DNA of 64,000 nt from Anaerostipes caccae L1-92 (GCF_014467075.1 NZ_AP023027.1:3199501-3263500), one strand, 5' to 3'; numbered from the stretch's first letter, positions 7,243-16,769 are shown. Notes: a model not told the origin generated them from the letters alone. Translations and numbers: made by a program.

Positions 7243-8055
7243 CTATCTTCCGACCGGACAGAAAAATCCCAGGTAAATCATCAGTGCCAAAAACAAAGCC
7301 AAAAACAGATAGGCCAGCAGGTCTCTTCTGCAGTATTTGAGAGGCTTCATCTTCGTCCGTCCGTCCCCTCCGTGGTAGCACCTGGATTCCATGGCCAGGG
7401 CCAGGTCATTGGCTCTCCTTACCGCCGCCACAAACAGCGGCACTACGATCGGCACCATGCTCTTCATCCGGTGCAGAAAACTTCCATTTTTAAAATCCAC
7501 TCCCCTTGCAGTCTGGGCCTTCATGATCTTGTCCAGCTCCTCTGTGAGGATCGGGATAAACCTTAGGGCAATCGACATCATCATCGCAATCTCATGCACA
7601 GGAATTTTGATCAGCTTCAAAAATCCCAGGGACTTTTCGAGCCCGTCTGTGAGCTCATTGGGTGTGGTAGTAAAGGTCATAAGGGAAGTGCCCAATACAA
7701 GCATCACCAGCCTTGTGCCCAGATAAACGGCTGTGATGACTCCTTCTTTGGTGATCCTGATAACACCGAAATGTACGATCGCCTCCCCCGGTATGAAGAA
7801 AATATTGATGACAACGGAGAAAAGCAAAATAACGCCAACGGCTTTCAGCCCCCTGACAATAAAAGAAAGAGGTACAGTGGAAAGGCCGATCATCAAAGCC
7901 AAAAACAGCAGAGAAGCCGCATAAGTCAGCGGGGACTTTGAGAAAAACAAGGTTATGACAAAAATCAATGTCCCCACCAGCTTTACCCTCGGGTCCAGCC
8001 GGTGAAGAATAGAATCTGATCTGTAATATTGTCCTATGGTGATGTCTTTAATCAT
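7243..8055 (-). CDS. ecfT: energy-coupling factor transporter membrane protein EcfT
   Basis: 270 residues with several membrane helices. It links the two ATPases to exchangeable substrate-binding S components for vitamin and trace-metal uptake. The coupling motif appears as ARGVDF, and a second short ARR-type motif appears around AAVRRANDLALAMESR. It overlaps ecfA2 by 8 bases and completes the ecfA1-A2-T set. No S component is in the window, so this is the shared (group II) module. Confidence 0.93.
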   Translation of the reverse strand: MIKDITIGQYYRSDSILHRLDPRVKLVGTLIFVITLFFSKSPLTYAASLLFLALMIGLSTVPLSFIVRGLKAVGVILLFSVVINIFFIPGEAIVHFGVIRITKEGVITAVYLGTRLVMLVLGTSLMTFTTTPNELTDGLEKSLGFLKLIKIPVHEIAMMMSIALRFIPILTEELDKIMKAQTARGVDFKNGSFLHRMKSMVPIVVPLFVAAVRRANDLALAMESRCYHGGDGRTKMKPLKYCRRDLLAYLFLALFLALMIYLGFFCPVGR

Positions 8056-8911
8056 ATGTTTGTTCCTTCTTTAATGTTTTTAGGATTGCCCTCCTGGCAT
8101 CTTCAAGGGTCAGGATCTCTCCCTCAACAGGAAATCCTTTTTCTTTCAGATCATTGGCCAGGAGTCTGAAAAACGGTACGGACAGTCCCATCTGCTCCAG
8201 TTCTTCCTGATGGGAAAACACCTCTTCCTTATCCCCGTCAAATTCCAGCCGCCCACGGTTCATGACGATCATCCTGTCTACATAGGATGCAATGTCTTCC
8301 ATACTGTGGGATACAAGTATGATCGTGATACCCTGTTCCTGATTGAGACGCTTCAGCAGTTCTAAAAGCTGTACCCTTCCCTCAGGGTCCAGACCGGCGG
8401 TCGGTTCATCCAGAATAAAATATTCAGGCTTCATTGCCAGAATGCCTGCGATAGCTACTCTGCGCTTCTGTCCTCCGGACAGTTCAAACGGCGACTTTCC
8501 GAACAGTTCTTCTGAGATCCCCACGTCTTTGAGTGCCTCCTTCGCGGCTTTGACAGCTTCTTCTTTGGATGCCCCAAAGTTCATAGGGCCGAAACAGACA
8601 TCCTCCAGTATGGTTGTCTCAAACAGCTGGTGTTCCGGATACTGAAAACACAGGCCGACCTTTCCCCGGAGGCTCTTGATATCATAATTGTCATCGTGGA
8701 TATTCTTTCCCTCAAAATACACCCTTCCTTTTGTAGGTTCCATGAGACCGTTCAGATGCTGGATCAGCGTAGACTTACCCGATCCCGTGTGTCCGATGAT
8801 GCCGATAAATTCTCCCTCTCCGATCTCTAAATCTATATCGATCAGCGCGGGCTTCTTTATATCCGAATTATCTTCATATATATAACTTACTTTTTCTAAA
8901 CTAATTGACAT
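8048..8911 (-). CDS. ecfA2: energy-coupling factor transporter ATP-binding protein EcfA2
   Basis: 287 residues. ABC ATPase with Walker A GHTGSGKST, signature LSGGQKRRVAIAG and Walker B FILDEPTAGLDPEG. It pairs with EcfA1 as a heterodimer below EcfT. It overlaps ecfA1 by 16 bases and ecfT by 8, so translation is coupled. Confidence 0.95.
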   Translation of the reverse strand: MSISLEKVSYIYEDNSDIKKPALIDIDLEIGEGEFIGIIGHTGSGKSTLIQHLNGLMEPTKGRVYFEGKNIHDDNYDIKSLRGKVGLCFQYPEHQLFETTILEDVCFGPMNFGASKEEAVKAAKEALKDVGISEELFGKSPFELSGGQKRRVAIAGILAMKPEYFILDEPTAGLDPEGRVQLLELLKRLNQEQGITIILVSHSMEDIASYVDRMIVMNRGRLEFDGDKEEVFSHQEELEQMGLSVPFFRLLANDLKEKGFPVEGEILTLEDARRAILKTLKKEQTYD

Positions 8912-9747
8912 AACTCTTCCACCAGTTCTTCCCTTGTCGTTATCGCATCAGAAAGCCTGATACCCTCCTTTTTAAGCTCGTAAGCAAGCTCTGTGGCAAA
9001 CGGAACTTCAAGCCCGTACCCTTTCAGCTCCTTAACATGGGCAAACACTTCCTTTGGCGTTCCGCTCATTACGACCTTTCCCTGATCCATGACAAACACT
9101 TTGTCAGCCAACAGTACCTCTTCCATATCATGTGTGATTAAAATGATCGTGATCTCTTTTTCTTTGTTTAGTTCCCTGGACAGGGACAAAACATCCTGCC
9201 TTCCCTTAGGATCCAGCATCGCGGTGGGCTCGTCCAAGATAATACACTCCGGTTCCATAGCCATGATCCCTGCAATGGCTATGCGCTGTTTCTGTCCGCC
9301 GGATAAATGGTTGGGGCTTGCACTGCGGTAAGCGGTCATTCCGACGCCCTCCAGTGCCCCTGCCACGCGGCTCCAGATGTCTTTTGTGGGAACGCCGATA
9401 TTTTCCGGGCCGAAGGCTACATCTTCTTCTACTACAGAACCGACAATCTGGTTGTCCGGGTTTTGAAATACAATTCCTGCACTTTGGCGGATCTTCAGGA
9501 GCTTTTCATGGTCTCTTGTATCCATACCCTTTAAACAGACAGAGCCGGATGTGGGCTGCAGCAGTCCGTTGATATGTTTTGCCAGGGAAGATTTGCCGGA
9601 GCCGTTGTGTCCAAGAATGGCAATGAACTCCCCTTTTTCCACCGACATATCCACACCATTTACGGCATTTATTGTCTGAGTTTCCTCTTCCTTCTCCCCA
9701 TACGTTATATATTGATGAATTAAATCTTTGATCTGTAATATTGACAT
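8896..9747 (-). CDS. ecfA1: energy-coupling factor transporter ATP-binding protein EcfA1
   Basis: 283 residues from ATG 9747, chosen because AAAGGAG lies 6 bases upstream. A longer in-frame start reaches into the promoter and is rejected. Walker A GHNGSGKSS, signature LSGGQKQRIAIAG, Walker B CIILDEPTAMLDPKG. First gene of the ecfA1-ecfA2-ecfT-truA-nrdG run. In most relatives it directly follows rplQ; here a plus-strand surface gene intervenes. Confidence 0.95.
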   Translation of the reverse strand: MSILQIKDLIHQYITYGEKEEETQTINAVNGVDMSVEKGEFIAILGHNGSGKSSLAKHINGLLQPTSGSVCLKGMDTRDHEKLLKIRQSAGIVFQNPDNQIVGSVVEEDVAFGPENIGVPTKDIWSRVAGALEGVGMTAYRSASPNHLSGGQKQRIAIAGIMAMEPECIILDEPTAMLDPKGRQDVLSLSRELNKEKEITIILITHDMEEVLLADKVFVMDQGKVVMSGTPKEVFAHVKELKGYGLEVPFATELAYELKKEGIRLSDAITTREELVEELCQLV

Positions 9748-9772
9748 TGGTTTCTCCTTTGACATATGCTCC

Positions 9773-9801
9773 ATTATATCAATAAAATTCTCTGGAAACA
9801 A
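9773..9801 (-). promoter_or_regulatory. ecfA1 operon promoter
   Basis: Minus strand TTGTTT (9801-9796), 17-base spacer, TATAAT (9778-9773). It is divergent from the riboswitch promoter. The inserted plus-strand gene cuts the ecf genes off from the ribosomal transcript, so a promoter here is expected. Confidence 0.6.
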
Positions 9802-9811
9802 TAGGTATTCA

Positions 9812-9840
9812 TTGACATTCCCACGGTTAGACCATATACT
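9812..9840 (+). promoter_or_regulatory. promoter of the riboswitch-surface protein transcript
   Basis: Near-consensus TTGACA (9812-9817), 17-base spacer, TATACT (9835-9840). Transcription starts about 30 bases before the riboswitch aptamer. Confidence 0.85.
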
Positions 9841-9875
9841 TAGGGTAGAAATAAGCACCGCTTAAAACGGTCTTT

Positions 9876-9956
9876 ATATTTTGGCAAAACCGGGGAAATC
9901 CGGTGACGCAAAGCCAAGGGCCTAAACCATTTACTGGTACGGCAGCCGGTTGCTCC
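9876..9956 (+). ncRNA. cyclic-di-GMP-I (GEMM) riboswitch
   Basis: The aptamer shows the GEMM signatures in order: GGCAAAACC, a GGGGAAATCC stem with GAAA tetraloop, GACGCAAAGCC, the tetraloop-receptor side CCTAAACC, and GGCAGCCGGTTGCT. It senses the second messenger c-di-GMP. An intrinsic terminator follows about 105 bases downstream (10062-10090), then the surface-protein gene. Whether the ligand turns the gene on or off cannot be read here. Confidence 0.9.
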
Positions 9957-10061
9957 ATTTTACCTACGGGACTATTGTACTTTCATAGCCCTCTCGATGG
10001 ATTTTGTACTGCATATTTTCTATGCAGTTTGACTTACGTTGCATTTTTTAAGATAAAATCG

Positions 10062-10090
10062 ACTCCGGCAGGATACCGCCGGAGTTTTTT
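10062..10090 (+). terminator. riboswitch expression-platform terminator
   Basis: ACTCCGGC (10062-10069) pairs with GCCGGAGT (10078-10085), followed by TTTTTT. It lies between the aptamer and the ribosome site of the surface gene, so it is the likely control point. Confidence 0.8.
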
Positions 10091-10133
10091 ATTTTAGTAT
10101 CATGACAACATATCAAATAAGGGGGAGATTACT

Positions 10134-12824
10134 ATGAAACGCTTGAAAAAGCCTGCTGCGTGGCTGACCGCAATATTTCTTGCACTCGGCCTTGCAACTC
10201 TGGGCAACTTAAGTTATGCGGCGGAGGAACCACTGGAAGCAAAGAAGGACCTTCAGGCGGCATCCTCTTCAGAGAATGTGGCTGCATCTGAGGAAGAAAA
10301 ACCTGCATCTGCTGACAGGCCGACAGAGACAGCCGAAAGTCAGCAGACAACTACAGCACCTGAACCAGAGGTTACCGAGACCTCAAAGAAAGAGACGACA
10401 GAAGCCCAAAACTCAGCTGCAGCCAAAATTTCCAATGAAGGAGTATCTGAAAAAGACGTGAAAATGAAAAAAACTGCTGCAAGTGATCAGGAAATCATGA
10501 TCGAAGGCAGTACACTCTATGCTCAGGGCACTTCCATCGTGATCAAGAAGGATTCCGACGGCAAAGCCTATGTCTTTGATGCCTCCGGTAATTCCCGTCT
10601 GTCTGACACACCGGTTACGAGCGGTTTTACAATCTATGGCGGAGGAAAGAATAAACCCGCAAAAGGAAATGTAACGATTGACATCCAAAATGTACAGGTG
10701 TCCAGAATATATGGAGGAGGTTTTTCCGATGGTACCGGAAATGCGGATCTGAGTGGAAATGTCTCCATTAAAGTCTCAGGTACTGTGAATGCTTCTTCAG
10801 TGTGTGGAGGAGGATATGCCAATGCATCCAAGGGAAATGCCAGTGCCAATGTATCCGGATCTGTCACTGTTGACATTCCCTCTGTCCCGTCCAGCAACCA
10901 TGGCAACCTATACGGAGGCGGCTATGCGTATACCACCGGAGCATATAATGCCTCAGCGGATGTAGCCTCAGTAAACATAAGTGTCACGAGCAGGACATAT
11001 TCTCTGCGCGGAGGCGGCTATGCCACAGCAAACGGGGACGGTAAAGCCTCTGCAGATGTATCTGGTTCTGTTTCCTGTACAATGAAAAGTGTAGACATCC
11101 GTGAAGTATATTCGGGCGGTTATGCCAGCGGAGCCAACGCTCATGCAAGCTGCGGCTCCATCACCTCTTCCTTTGCAGGAAGCGGAAATGAAGTCATGAT
11201 CTTCCACGGCGGCGGGGATGCGAGCAATCAGGCCTGCGCCGATGTTTCCGGCAGTATCACTGCCAATCTGAGCAACTGTTCCAATATATATGGCTATGTC
11301 ACGGCAGGAGGTACAGCCTCCGGCGGAGGTTCTGCCGATGTAAACGGTTCTGTTTCCCTGAATGTAGTCAATTCTGTGTCTCCGGTAGGAGAGCAGTGGG
11401 GTAATCTGGTGGCTGCCGCTTTTCACACCGGCGGTCAGGCTTCAGGTCAGGGCTCCAGCGCAGATGTAAAAGGTACCTGCTCTACACTTTACAAAGACAG
11501 TGAAATCGTAGGCACGATTGTGGGAGGCGGAGAATCCGTCAGCGGAGGTTCTGCCAGATCCGGAAAAATTTCTTTTTCCCTCGAAAATGTAAAGGGAAAC
11601 GAATATAAAGGAACCATGTACTACGGCGACTACATCTTAGTCGGGGAGGTGGATGACGAGAGTTCCAGGAGTCTTGCAGAGTCCTCACAGGCCGCTATGA
11701 CCGTCACTAACAGTAAAACAGAATTTCTCTGGGGAGGCCTTTTGCTCAAGGGAAATTCCCTGTCCTGCAAAACAGGATCTGATCTTATCATAAAAGACAG
11801 CGCATCAACTTTTGACGGTATTGCTCATTTTGATACTTTATCAGTAAGCCATCCGATTACGGTCAGTTCCTTTGAACCAAAATCTGACGGTGTCCCGACA
11901 CTTTTAAAAGTTACAGGACTTTCAGCCGGAAAAACTGCAGTGACGTTCCATGGCAGCGGTGCAGAACAAAATTGGTTTGCACTGAGAAACGGAACTTTAA
12001 ACTACAATGAAACAGCGGAATCTGCGGTCTGGAAGATCGCGTCCTATAATACACCTTCCGGCTCCATCGCCGTACAGCAGCCCCCGGAAGCCCCTGGAGT
12101 GGCCTTGGAAAACAGCGATGCAGGCCATTTTCTGACGCAGGAAGACCGGGAAAAAATAAACACCGGAAGCAGTATAGAAATTGTCCTGAATTCTTCTCCC
12201 GTATCTGATCCGCCTACAGATATCAGCAAACTCCTGGAGAAGGAAATGGACCGCACCCAGACTCAGCCTGCGGTCATCTTGGATCTCAATCTCATGAAGG
12301 TCATTGACGATGTGCCGGAAAGTATTCATACTTTAACCTCACCATTAAAACTTACCTTCGATGTACCTGAGGAATACCGAAAAGAAAACAGACAGTTTCA
12401 GGTTATCCGCATTCATGAAGAATCTGACGGAAGCTACAGCGCTGACACTCTGAATAATTTAAGTACAGAGCCTGACAAGGTAACTGTCGAAACTGACCGG
12501 TTTTCTGTTTATACCCTTGTATATAAGGACCAGGCTTCAGCAGCCTCAGAGTCTGCTGTCAATACAACTTCTGCCGGGGGAGATAAGAATACCTCTGATA
12601 AAAAGAACACTTCCCGCAGCAAAACTGCTATAGGGAAAAAAGACATTGTACAAAAAACCGCGTCCAATAAAAAAATCTCTAAATCAGATTCCAAAGGACA
12701 GGGCTACGTCGGCAGTACGGCCAATACAGCCGATACACACCGCAGTTTCCCTTCTCTTCTTCTAATCCTTTCCGGAAGCCTGATCTGTGGCAGCTTCCTG
12801 CTTAAAAAACGCACAGGCTTATAA
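10134..12824 (+). CDS. c-di-GMP-controlled repetitive surface protein
   Basis: 896 residues. A signal peptide occupies about residues 1-30 (basic MKRLKKPAAW, a hydrophobic core, cleavage near SYAAEE). A Ser/Thr/Glu/Lys-rich stalk covers about 30-110. From about 165 to 480 there are seven or eight degenerate repeats of 35-45 residues centred on GGGY or YGGG followed by SADVSGSV-like strands, suggesting a beta-solenoid. A beta-rich domain ending RFSVYTLVYKD follows, then a Ser/Lys-rich linker. The C-terminus has a hydrophobic segment near 868-890 and a KKR tail, like a wall-anchor sorting signal; a clear LPXTG is absent. It is likely an adhesin or matrix protein. It stands alone behind the GEMM riboswitch, opposite to the conserved genes on both sides. 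Confidence 0.8.
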   Translation: MKRLKKPAAWLTAIFLALGLATLGNLSYAAEEPLEAKKDLQAASSSENVAASEEEKPASADRPTETAESQQTTTAPEPEVTETSKKETTEAQNSAAAKISNEGVSEKDVKMKKTAASDQEIMIEGSTLYAQGTSIVIKKDSDGKAYVFDASGNSRLSDTPVTSGFTIYGGGKNKPAKGNVTIDIQNVQVSRIYGGGFSDGTGNADLSGNVSIKVSGTVNASSVCGGGYANASKGNASANVSGSVTVDIPSVPSSNHGNLYGGGYAYTTGAYNASADVASVNISVTSRTYSLRGGGYATANGDGKASADVSGSVSCTMKSVDIREVYSGGYASGANAHASCGSITSSFAGSGNEVMIFHGGGDASNQACADVSGSITANLSNCSNIYGYVTAGGTASGGGSADVNGSVSLNVVNSVSPVGEQWGNLVAAAFHTGGQASGQGSSADVKGTCSTLYKDSEIVGTIVGGGESVSGGSARSGKISFSLENVKGNEYKGTMYYGDYILVGEVDDESSRSLAESSQAAMTVTNSKTEFLWGGLLLKGNSLSCKTGSDLIIKDSASTFDGIAHFDTLSVSHPITVSSFEPKSDGVPTLLKVTGLSAGKTAVTFHGSGAEQNWFALRNGTLNYNETAESAVWKIASYNTPSGSIAVQQPPEAPGVALENSDAGHFLTQEDREKINTGSSIEIVLNSSPVSDPPTDISKLLEKEMDRTQTQPAVILDLNLMKVIDDVPESIHTLTSPLKLTFDVPEEYRKENRQFQVIRIHEESDGSYSADTLNNLSTEPDKVTVETDRFSVYTLVYKDQASAASESAVNTTSAGGDKNTSDKKNTSRSKTAIGKKDIVQKTASNKKISKSDSKGQGYVGSTANTADTHRSFPSLLLILSGSLICGSFLLKKRTGL

Positions 12825-12835
12825 AAAAGCAATTC

Positions 12836-12879
12836 AAAAACCGGATGAAATTATATTTACATGATTTCATCCGGTTTTT
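12836..12879. terminator. bidirectional terminator after the surface gene
   Basis: A 16-bp perfect stem AAAAACCGGATGAAAT/ATTTCATCCGGTTTTT lies 12 bases after the stop codon, with A and T runs on both sides. It ends the surface-gene transcript. Confidence 0.85.
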
Positions 12880-12932
12880 CTGTGATGGTGCTGAGCATTC
12901 AGAGAAAGCGTCTCCGGCCCAAAATTCATGGC

Positions 12933-12966
12933 AAAAAAAGAAGCAGGATAAAATCTGCTTCTTTTT
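12933..12966 (-). terminator. rplQ terminator
   Basis: Minus-strand stem AAGAAGCAG/CTGCTTCTT (12963-12955 with 12946-12938) followed by a T run. It ends the long ribosomal transcript right after rplQ, before the inserted plus-strand gene. Confidence 0.8.
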
Positions 12967-12982
12967 CAAAATATGGCTCTTA

Positions 12983-13519
12983 TTATACTAATTCGATCAA
13001 TACTTCTAAGGCACCGTCACCTTTACGCTGTGCGATCTTTACGATCCTTGTATACCCACCATTTCTATCGGCATACTTCGGTGCATATTCGTTAAATAAC
13101 TTTTCTGTAAGATCAACAGTCTTTGTATTGGCTTTTTTGCCTGCAAGCTCTGTCGGAACTTCCTTCACCGGGTATAATACCTTTAACATCTGTCTTCTTG
13201 CATGAAGACGGGAAGGCATATCCTTTGTGATCTCTTTTTTCACTGTCTCGTATACAGTAACTTTCTTTCCGTCAACAACTTCTTTGACACGTTTTCCGTC
13301 GCTGTCTTTCTTTGCTACTTTAGCGTCAACAGTGACTGTCTCAAAGTTGTCTTTTTCTCTGACTGCCATTGCAATCAGTTTCTCAGCGATCTTGCGGATC
13401 TCTTTTGCCTTTGCTTCAGTCGTAACAATCTTGCCTCTGTATAAAAGATCTGTTACCTGTGAACGCAGTAATGCTTTTCTCTGAGAAGATGTTCTTCCTA
13501 ATTTTCTGTACTTTGCCAT
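12983..13519 (-). CDS. rplQ: 50S ribosomal protein L17 (with insertion)
   Basis: 178 residues against about 120 in Bacillus. The N-terminal [17 protein letters not shown] and C-terminal [19 protein letters not shown] are standard. A charged segment of about 50 residues (roughly 56-103, Lys/Asp/Val-rich) is inserted before [13 protein letters not shown]. Both flanks align in frame, so this is a real insertion rather than a frameshift. It is the last gene of the alpha operon. Confidence 0.95.
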   Translation of the reverse strand: MAKYRKLGRTSSQRKALLRSQVTDLLYRGKIVTTEAKAKEIRKIAEKLIAMAVREKDNFETVTVDAKVAKKDSDGKRVKEVVDGKKVTVYETVKKEITKDMPSRLHARRQMLKVLYPVKEVPTELAGKKANTKTVDLTEKLFNEYAPKYADRNGGYTRIVKIAQRKGDGALEVLIELV

Positions 13520-13592
13520 TATAATGACCTCCTGTGATTTTTCGCCATGCTTACTTCATACCTTCAGCCTAGGCGGGTCTTTTTATGATTTC

Positions 13593-14549
13593 TTATTCAT
13601 CCCCTGAATTTAATGCCAATCCAAGTTCATTTAATTTCGCTAGAACTTCTTCCAATGATTTACGTCCTAAGTTGCGGACCTTCATCATATCTTCTGAAGT
13701 CTTGTTGGTCAGTTCTTCCACAGTATTGATTCCTGCTCTCTTCAGGCAGTTATAAGAGCGAACGGATAATTCCAGTTCATCAATGCTCATCTCCAGAACC
13801 TTTTCTTTCTCGTCATCTTCCTTTTCAACCATGACTTCTGCTGTCTTGGCATTCTCGGAGAGATCTACGAACAGGTTCAGATGTTCGCACAATACTTTGG
13901 CAGCGAGGCTGACCGCCTCGTCCGGTGAAAGGGTTCCGTTTGTAAAGACATCCAAAGTAAGTTTATCGTAGTCTGTCACCTGTCCCACACGGGTATTTTC
14001 CACCTTTAGATTCACACGCTCTACCGGAGTATAGATTGCATCGACTGCAATCTCATCGATAGAGTTGCCTTCCTTGTCTGCTTTGTCGGCACCGACATAA
14101 CCGCGGCCTTTTGTGATCGTAAGTTCCATATCCAGATGTGCGTCATCTCCGCTCAATGTCGCGATGACCATATCAGGATTTAAAATCTCGATATCACTGT
14201 CAGCCTTGATGTCACCGGCAGTCACGACACCGCTTCCGGAGCACTCAATAAAGGCCTGTTTTGGTTCGTCCGTAGAACTGTTATTCTTAATCGCCAGGGA
14301 CTTGATGTTCATGATGATCTCAGGGACATCCTCTTTCACTCCCGGAACGGAACTGAACTCATGCAGTACACCTTTGATCTTTACAGCACTGACTGCAGCG
14401 CCCGGCAGAGATGAGAGCATGATCCTCCTTAAGGAATTTCCGAGTGTCGTTCCGTAGCCGCGCACTAACGGCTCGACTACAAAACGCCCGAAACGGTTAT
14501 CTTCAGAAATCTCACTAATCTCAATATTTGGCTTTTCAAATTCAAACAT
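13593..14549 (-). CDS. rpoA: DNA-directed RNA polymerase alpha subunit
   Basis: 318 residues. The N-terminal assembly domain contains [20 protein letters not shown], the dimerisation and beta-contact helix. The C-terminal domain, from about residue 245, has [20 protein letters not shown] and [10 protein letters not shown] for UP-element DNA and activators. It lies between rpsD and rplQ, the usual alpha-operon position. Confidence 0.97.
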   Translation of the reverse strand: MFEFEKPNIEISEISEDNRFGRFVVEPLVRGYGTTLGNSLRRIMLSSLPGAAVSAVKIKGVLHEFSSVPGVKEDVPEIIMNIKSLAIKNNSSTDEPKQAFIECSGSGVVTAGDIKADSDIEILNPDMVIATLSGDDAHLDMELTITKGRGYVGADKADKEGNSIDEIAVDAIYTPVERVNLKVENTRVGQVTDYDKLTLDVFTNGTLSPDEAVSLAAKVLCEHLNLFVDLSENAKTAEVMVEKEDDEKEKVLEMSIDELELSVRSYNCLKRAGINTVEELTNKTSEDMMKVRNLGRKSLEEVLAKLNELGLALNSGDE

Positions 14550-14594
14550 TTAAGCCCTCCTTCTGGGTTAGGAATTTGTTGAGGGTTATTACGA

Positions 14595-15188
14595 TTATTT
14601 AGAATATAACTCGACGATCAGTGTCTCATTTACAGGAACGTCGATCTCTTCTCTTGCAGGTAATTCCTTTACAGTTCCGCTCAGTGCTTCCTGGTTTGCT
14701 TCTAACCAAGAAGGAACCATTCTTCCGCCGGTTACTTCTAAGATTTCTTTGTATCTAGGAGAAGTTTTGTGGTTTTCTTTGATCTCAATCACATCACCTA
14801 CTGATACTCTGTAAGAAGGGATGTTGACAGTTTTGCCGTTTACAAGCACATGCTTGTGGTCAACGATCTGTCTGCATTCTTTTCTTGTTCTTCCGAATCC
14901 GAGACGGAATAATACATTGTCAAGTCTCAGTTCCAGAAGTGTCATAAGGTTTACACCTGTCTGACCTTTCATTTTTTCTGCTTTTGCGTAGTAATTTCTG
15001 AACGGTTTTTCTAATACACCGTAGATAAACTTCGCTTTCTGTTTTTCACGGAGCTGAAGTCCGTACTCACTCTTTTTTCTATTTCCTCTTGTTGAGGTTC
15101 TGTTAGACTTTTTGTCGATTCCTAAAAATACAGGATCGAGGCCTAAGGATCTACATCTTTTTAAGACTGGAGTTCTGTCAATTGCCAT
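14595..15188 (-). CDS. rpsD: 30S ribosomal protein S4
   Basis: 197 residues. Primary 16S rRNA-binding protein. An S4 RNA-binding domain lies in the middle (LELRLDNVLFRLGFGRTRKE, VLVNGKTVNIPSYRV). The N-terminus, starting MAIDRTPVLKRCRSLGLDP, keeps a single early Cys and no zinc-finger set. It follows rpsK by 19 bases. Confidence 0.97.
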   Translation of the reverse strand: MAIDRTPVLKRCRSLGLDPVFLGIDKKSNRTSTRGNRKKSEYGLQLREKQKAKFIYGVLEKPFRNYYAKAEKMKGQTGVNLMTLLELRLDNVLFRLGFGRTRKECRQIVDHKHVLVNGKTVNIPSYRVSVGDVIEIKENHKTSPRYKEILEVTGGRMVPSWLEANQEALSGTVKELPAREEIDVPVNETLIVELYSK

Positions 15189-15207
15189 CTTTCAAATTCC
15201 TCCTAAA

Positions 15208-15600
15208 TTAAACTCTTCTGCGTTTTGGTGGGCGACATCCATTGTGAGGTACCGGTGTTACATCTTTGATGCTTGTAACTTCCAGACCAGCAGCTGATAA
15301 AGCACGAATTGCTGCTTCTCTTCCTGATCCCGGTCCTTTCACCATAACGTCCACTGTTTTCAAACCGTGTACTAATGCTGCTTTTGTCGCTGTCTCAGCA
15401 GCCATCTGTGCCGCATAAGGAGTAGATTTTTTGGATCCTCTGAATCCTAATCCACCTGCACTGGCCCAAGAAAGAGCATTTCCCTGAGCATCAGTTAATG
15501 TAACGATTGTATTATTAAAAGATGACTGAATGTGTGCCTGTCCGTGCTGAACATTCTTTTTCACACGTTTTTTAGCCGCTTTTTTTGTAACTTTAGCCAT
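15208..15600 (-). CDS. rpsK: 30S ribosomal protein S11
   Basis: 130 residues. Platform protein of the small subunit. Landmarks are [16 protein letters not shown] near residue 22 and the C-terminal [16 protein letters not shown]. The N-terminus is Lys-rich. Standard place between rpsM and rpsD. Confidence 0.97.
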   Translation of the reverse strand: MAKVTKKAAKKRVKKNVQHGQAHIQSSFNNTIVTLTDAQGNALSWASAGGLGFRGSKKSTPYAAQMAAETATKAALVHGLKTVDVMVKGPGSGREAAIRALSAAGLEVTSIKDVTPVPHNGCRPPKRRRV

Positions 15601-15734
15601 AATTAACTCTTTACCTTTCTTTAAACTAAACCATATCCACTAAACAGCCAGAAAACCTGACAACCCAACGGGGCGTGTCATGTGTTTCCGTCCAAAGTAT
15701 ACCATCAAAGATATGATGGCCCATGTGTAAGCTG

Positions 15735-16103
15735 TTATTTTTTCTTGTTTGCAACAGTTTTCTTAGGACCTTTACATGTTCTGGCATTTGTCTTTGTCTT
15801 CTGTCCACGGCAAGGCAGTCCCTGTCTATGGCGTTTTCCTCTGTAAGATCCTATTTCTTTTAATCTCTTGATATTAAGAGCGATTTCTCTTCTTAAGTCT
15901 CCCTCTACTGTCTGTGACTCAGAGATAACTTCGCTGATTCTGCGAACTTCATCATCTGTCAGGTCACGTACACGAGTATCCGGGTTTACATTTGCTTCTG
16001 ATAAAATACGTTTAGAGCTTGTAAGACCGATTCCATAAATATAGGTAAGTCCAATCTCCACACGTTTTTCTCTTGGTAAATCAACACCTGAAATACGAGC
16101 CAT
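15735..16103 (-). CDS. rpsM: 30S ribosomal protein S13
   Basis: 122 residues. Head protein contacting P-site tRNA and the L5 bridge. It starts [20 protein letters not shown] and ends in a basic tail with [20 protein letters not shown]. Ribosome site GGAGGAAGAAAAAAC. About 245 bases separate it from rpmJ, and a hairpin lies in that gap. Confidence 0.97.
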   Translation of the reverse strand: MARISGVDLPREKRVEIGLTYIYGIGLTSSKRILSEANVNPDTRVRDLTDDEVRRISEVISESQTVEGDLRREIALNIKRLKEIGSYRGKRHRQGLPCRGQKTKTNARTCKGPKKTVANKKK

Positions 16104-16261
16104 GTTTTTTCTTCCTCCAAAAATTATTCATTTTAATGTTGTTCAGGGGCAATCCATATATCCGCGTACGGTGAAATGATATATATGTCTCTAGCCTGAC
16201 TACGATTTTATCTATATAAATATCAGCATGGAATCTGCGTTCCATACTGCAGCCGCCTAAC

Positions 16262-16299
16262 AAAAAGTATTACTGTATGGTACCTTGGATACAGTAATA
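16262..16299 (-). terminator. hairpin with U-run between rpmJ and rpsM
   Basis: Minus strand TATTACTGTAT (16299-16289) pairs with ATACAGTAATA (16278-16268), then CTTTTTG. It looks like a terminator or partial terminator inside the ribosomal operon, about 50 bases after rpmJ and 165 before rpsM. It may tune downstream alpha-operon expression. Confidence 0.55.
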
Positions 16300-16348
16300 T
16301 AAACACACAAAGAACAAAGATAGGAATCCTTGCTACGTGAAATAGAAA

Positions 16349-16462
16349 TTATCCCTGTCTCTGTTTGTGCTTCGGATTCTCACAGATCACTCTGACAGAA
16401 CCTTTTCTTCTAATTACCTTGCATTTTTCACACATAGGTTTTACAGATGCTCTAACTTTCAC
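16349..16462 (-). CDS. rpmJ: 50S ribosomal protein L36
   Basis: 37 residues, below most ORF cut-offs. The minus-strand GTG at 16462, behind AAAGGAG, opens [20 protein letters not shown] and ends in [11 protein letters not shown]. The three Cys and one His of the zinc-binding form are all present. It sits between infA and rpsM as in nearly all Firmicutes. Confidence 0.95.
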   Translation of the reverse strand: MKVRASVKPMCEKCKVIRRKGSVRVICENPKHKQRQG

Positions 16463-16533
16463 TTGTAATTCTCCTTTCTCAAAACGTTCGGATTCAATTA
16501 TATCATCATGCTATCTGATTTTCAAGGCTTTTC

Positions 16534-16752
16534 TTATTTATCTCTCCAAATAATTCTTCCCTTTGACAGGTCATACGGAGAAAGTGCAAGAGTAACCTTG
16601 TCACCCGGAAGGATCTTGATGTAATTCATTCTGAGCTTTCCGCTGATATGTGCCAAAATCACATGTCCTCCCTCGATCTCTACCTTAAACATCGCATTCG
16701 GCAGTTTCTCCAATACGATTCCTTCTACTTCAATTGCTTCTGACTTTGCCAT
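16534..16752 (-). CDS. infA: translation initiation factor IF-1
   Basis: 72 residues, exact family length. OB-fold protein covering the A site during initiation. [20 protein letters not shown] and the end [14 protein letters not shown] are typical. It lies 17 bases after map and 71 bases before rpmJ. Confidence 0.97.
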   Translation of the reverse strand: MAKSEAIEVEGIVLEKLPNAMFKVEIEGGHVILAHISGKLRMNYIKILPGDKVTLALSPYDLSKGRIIWRDK

Positions 16753-16769
16753 TTTTCCGACTCCTTTTT

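Noticed and set aside
6470..7381. Longer truA start giving 303 residues
   Set aside because: The extra 51 codons lie within ecfT in another frame and are not like TruA; ATG 7228 gives the family length.
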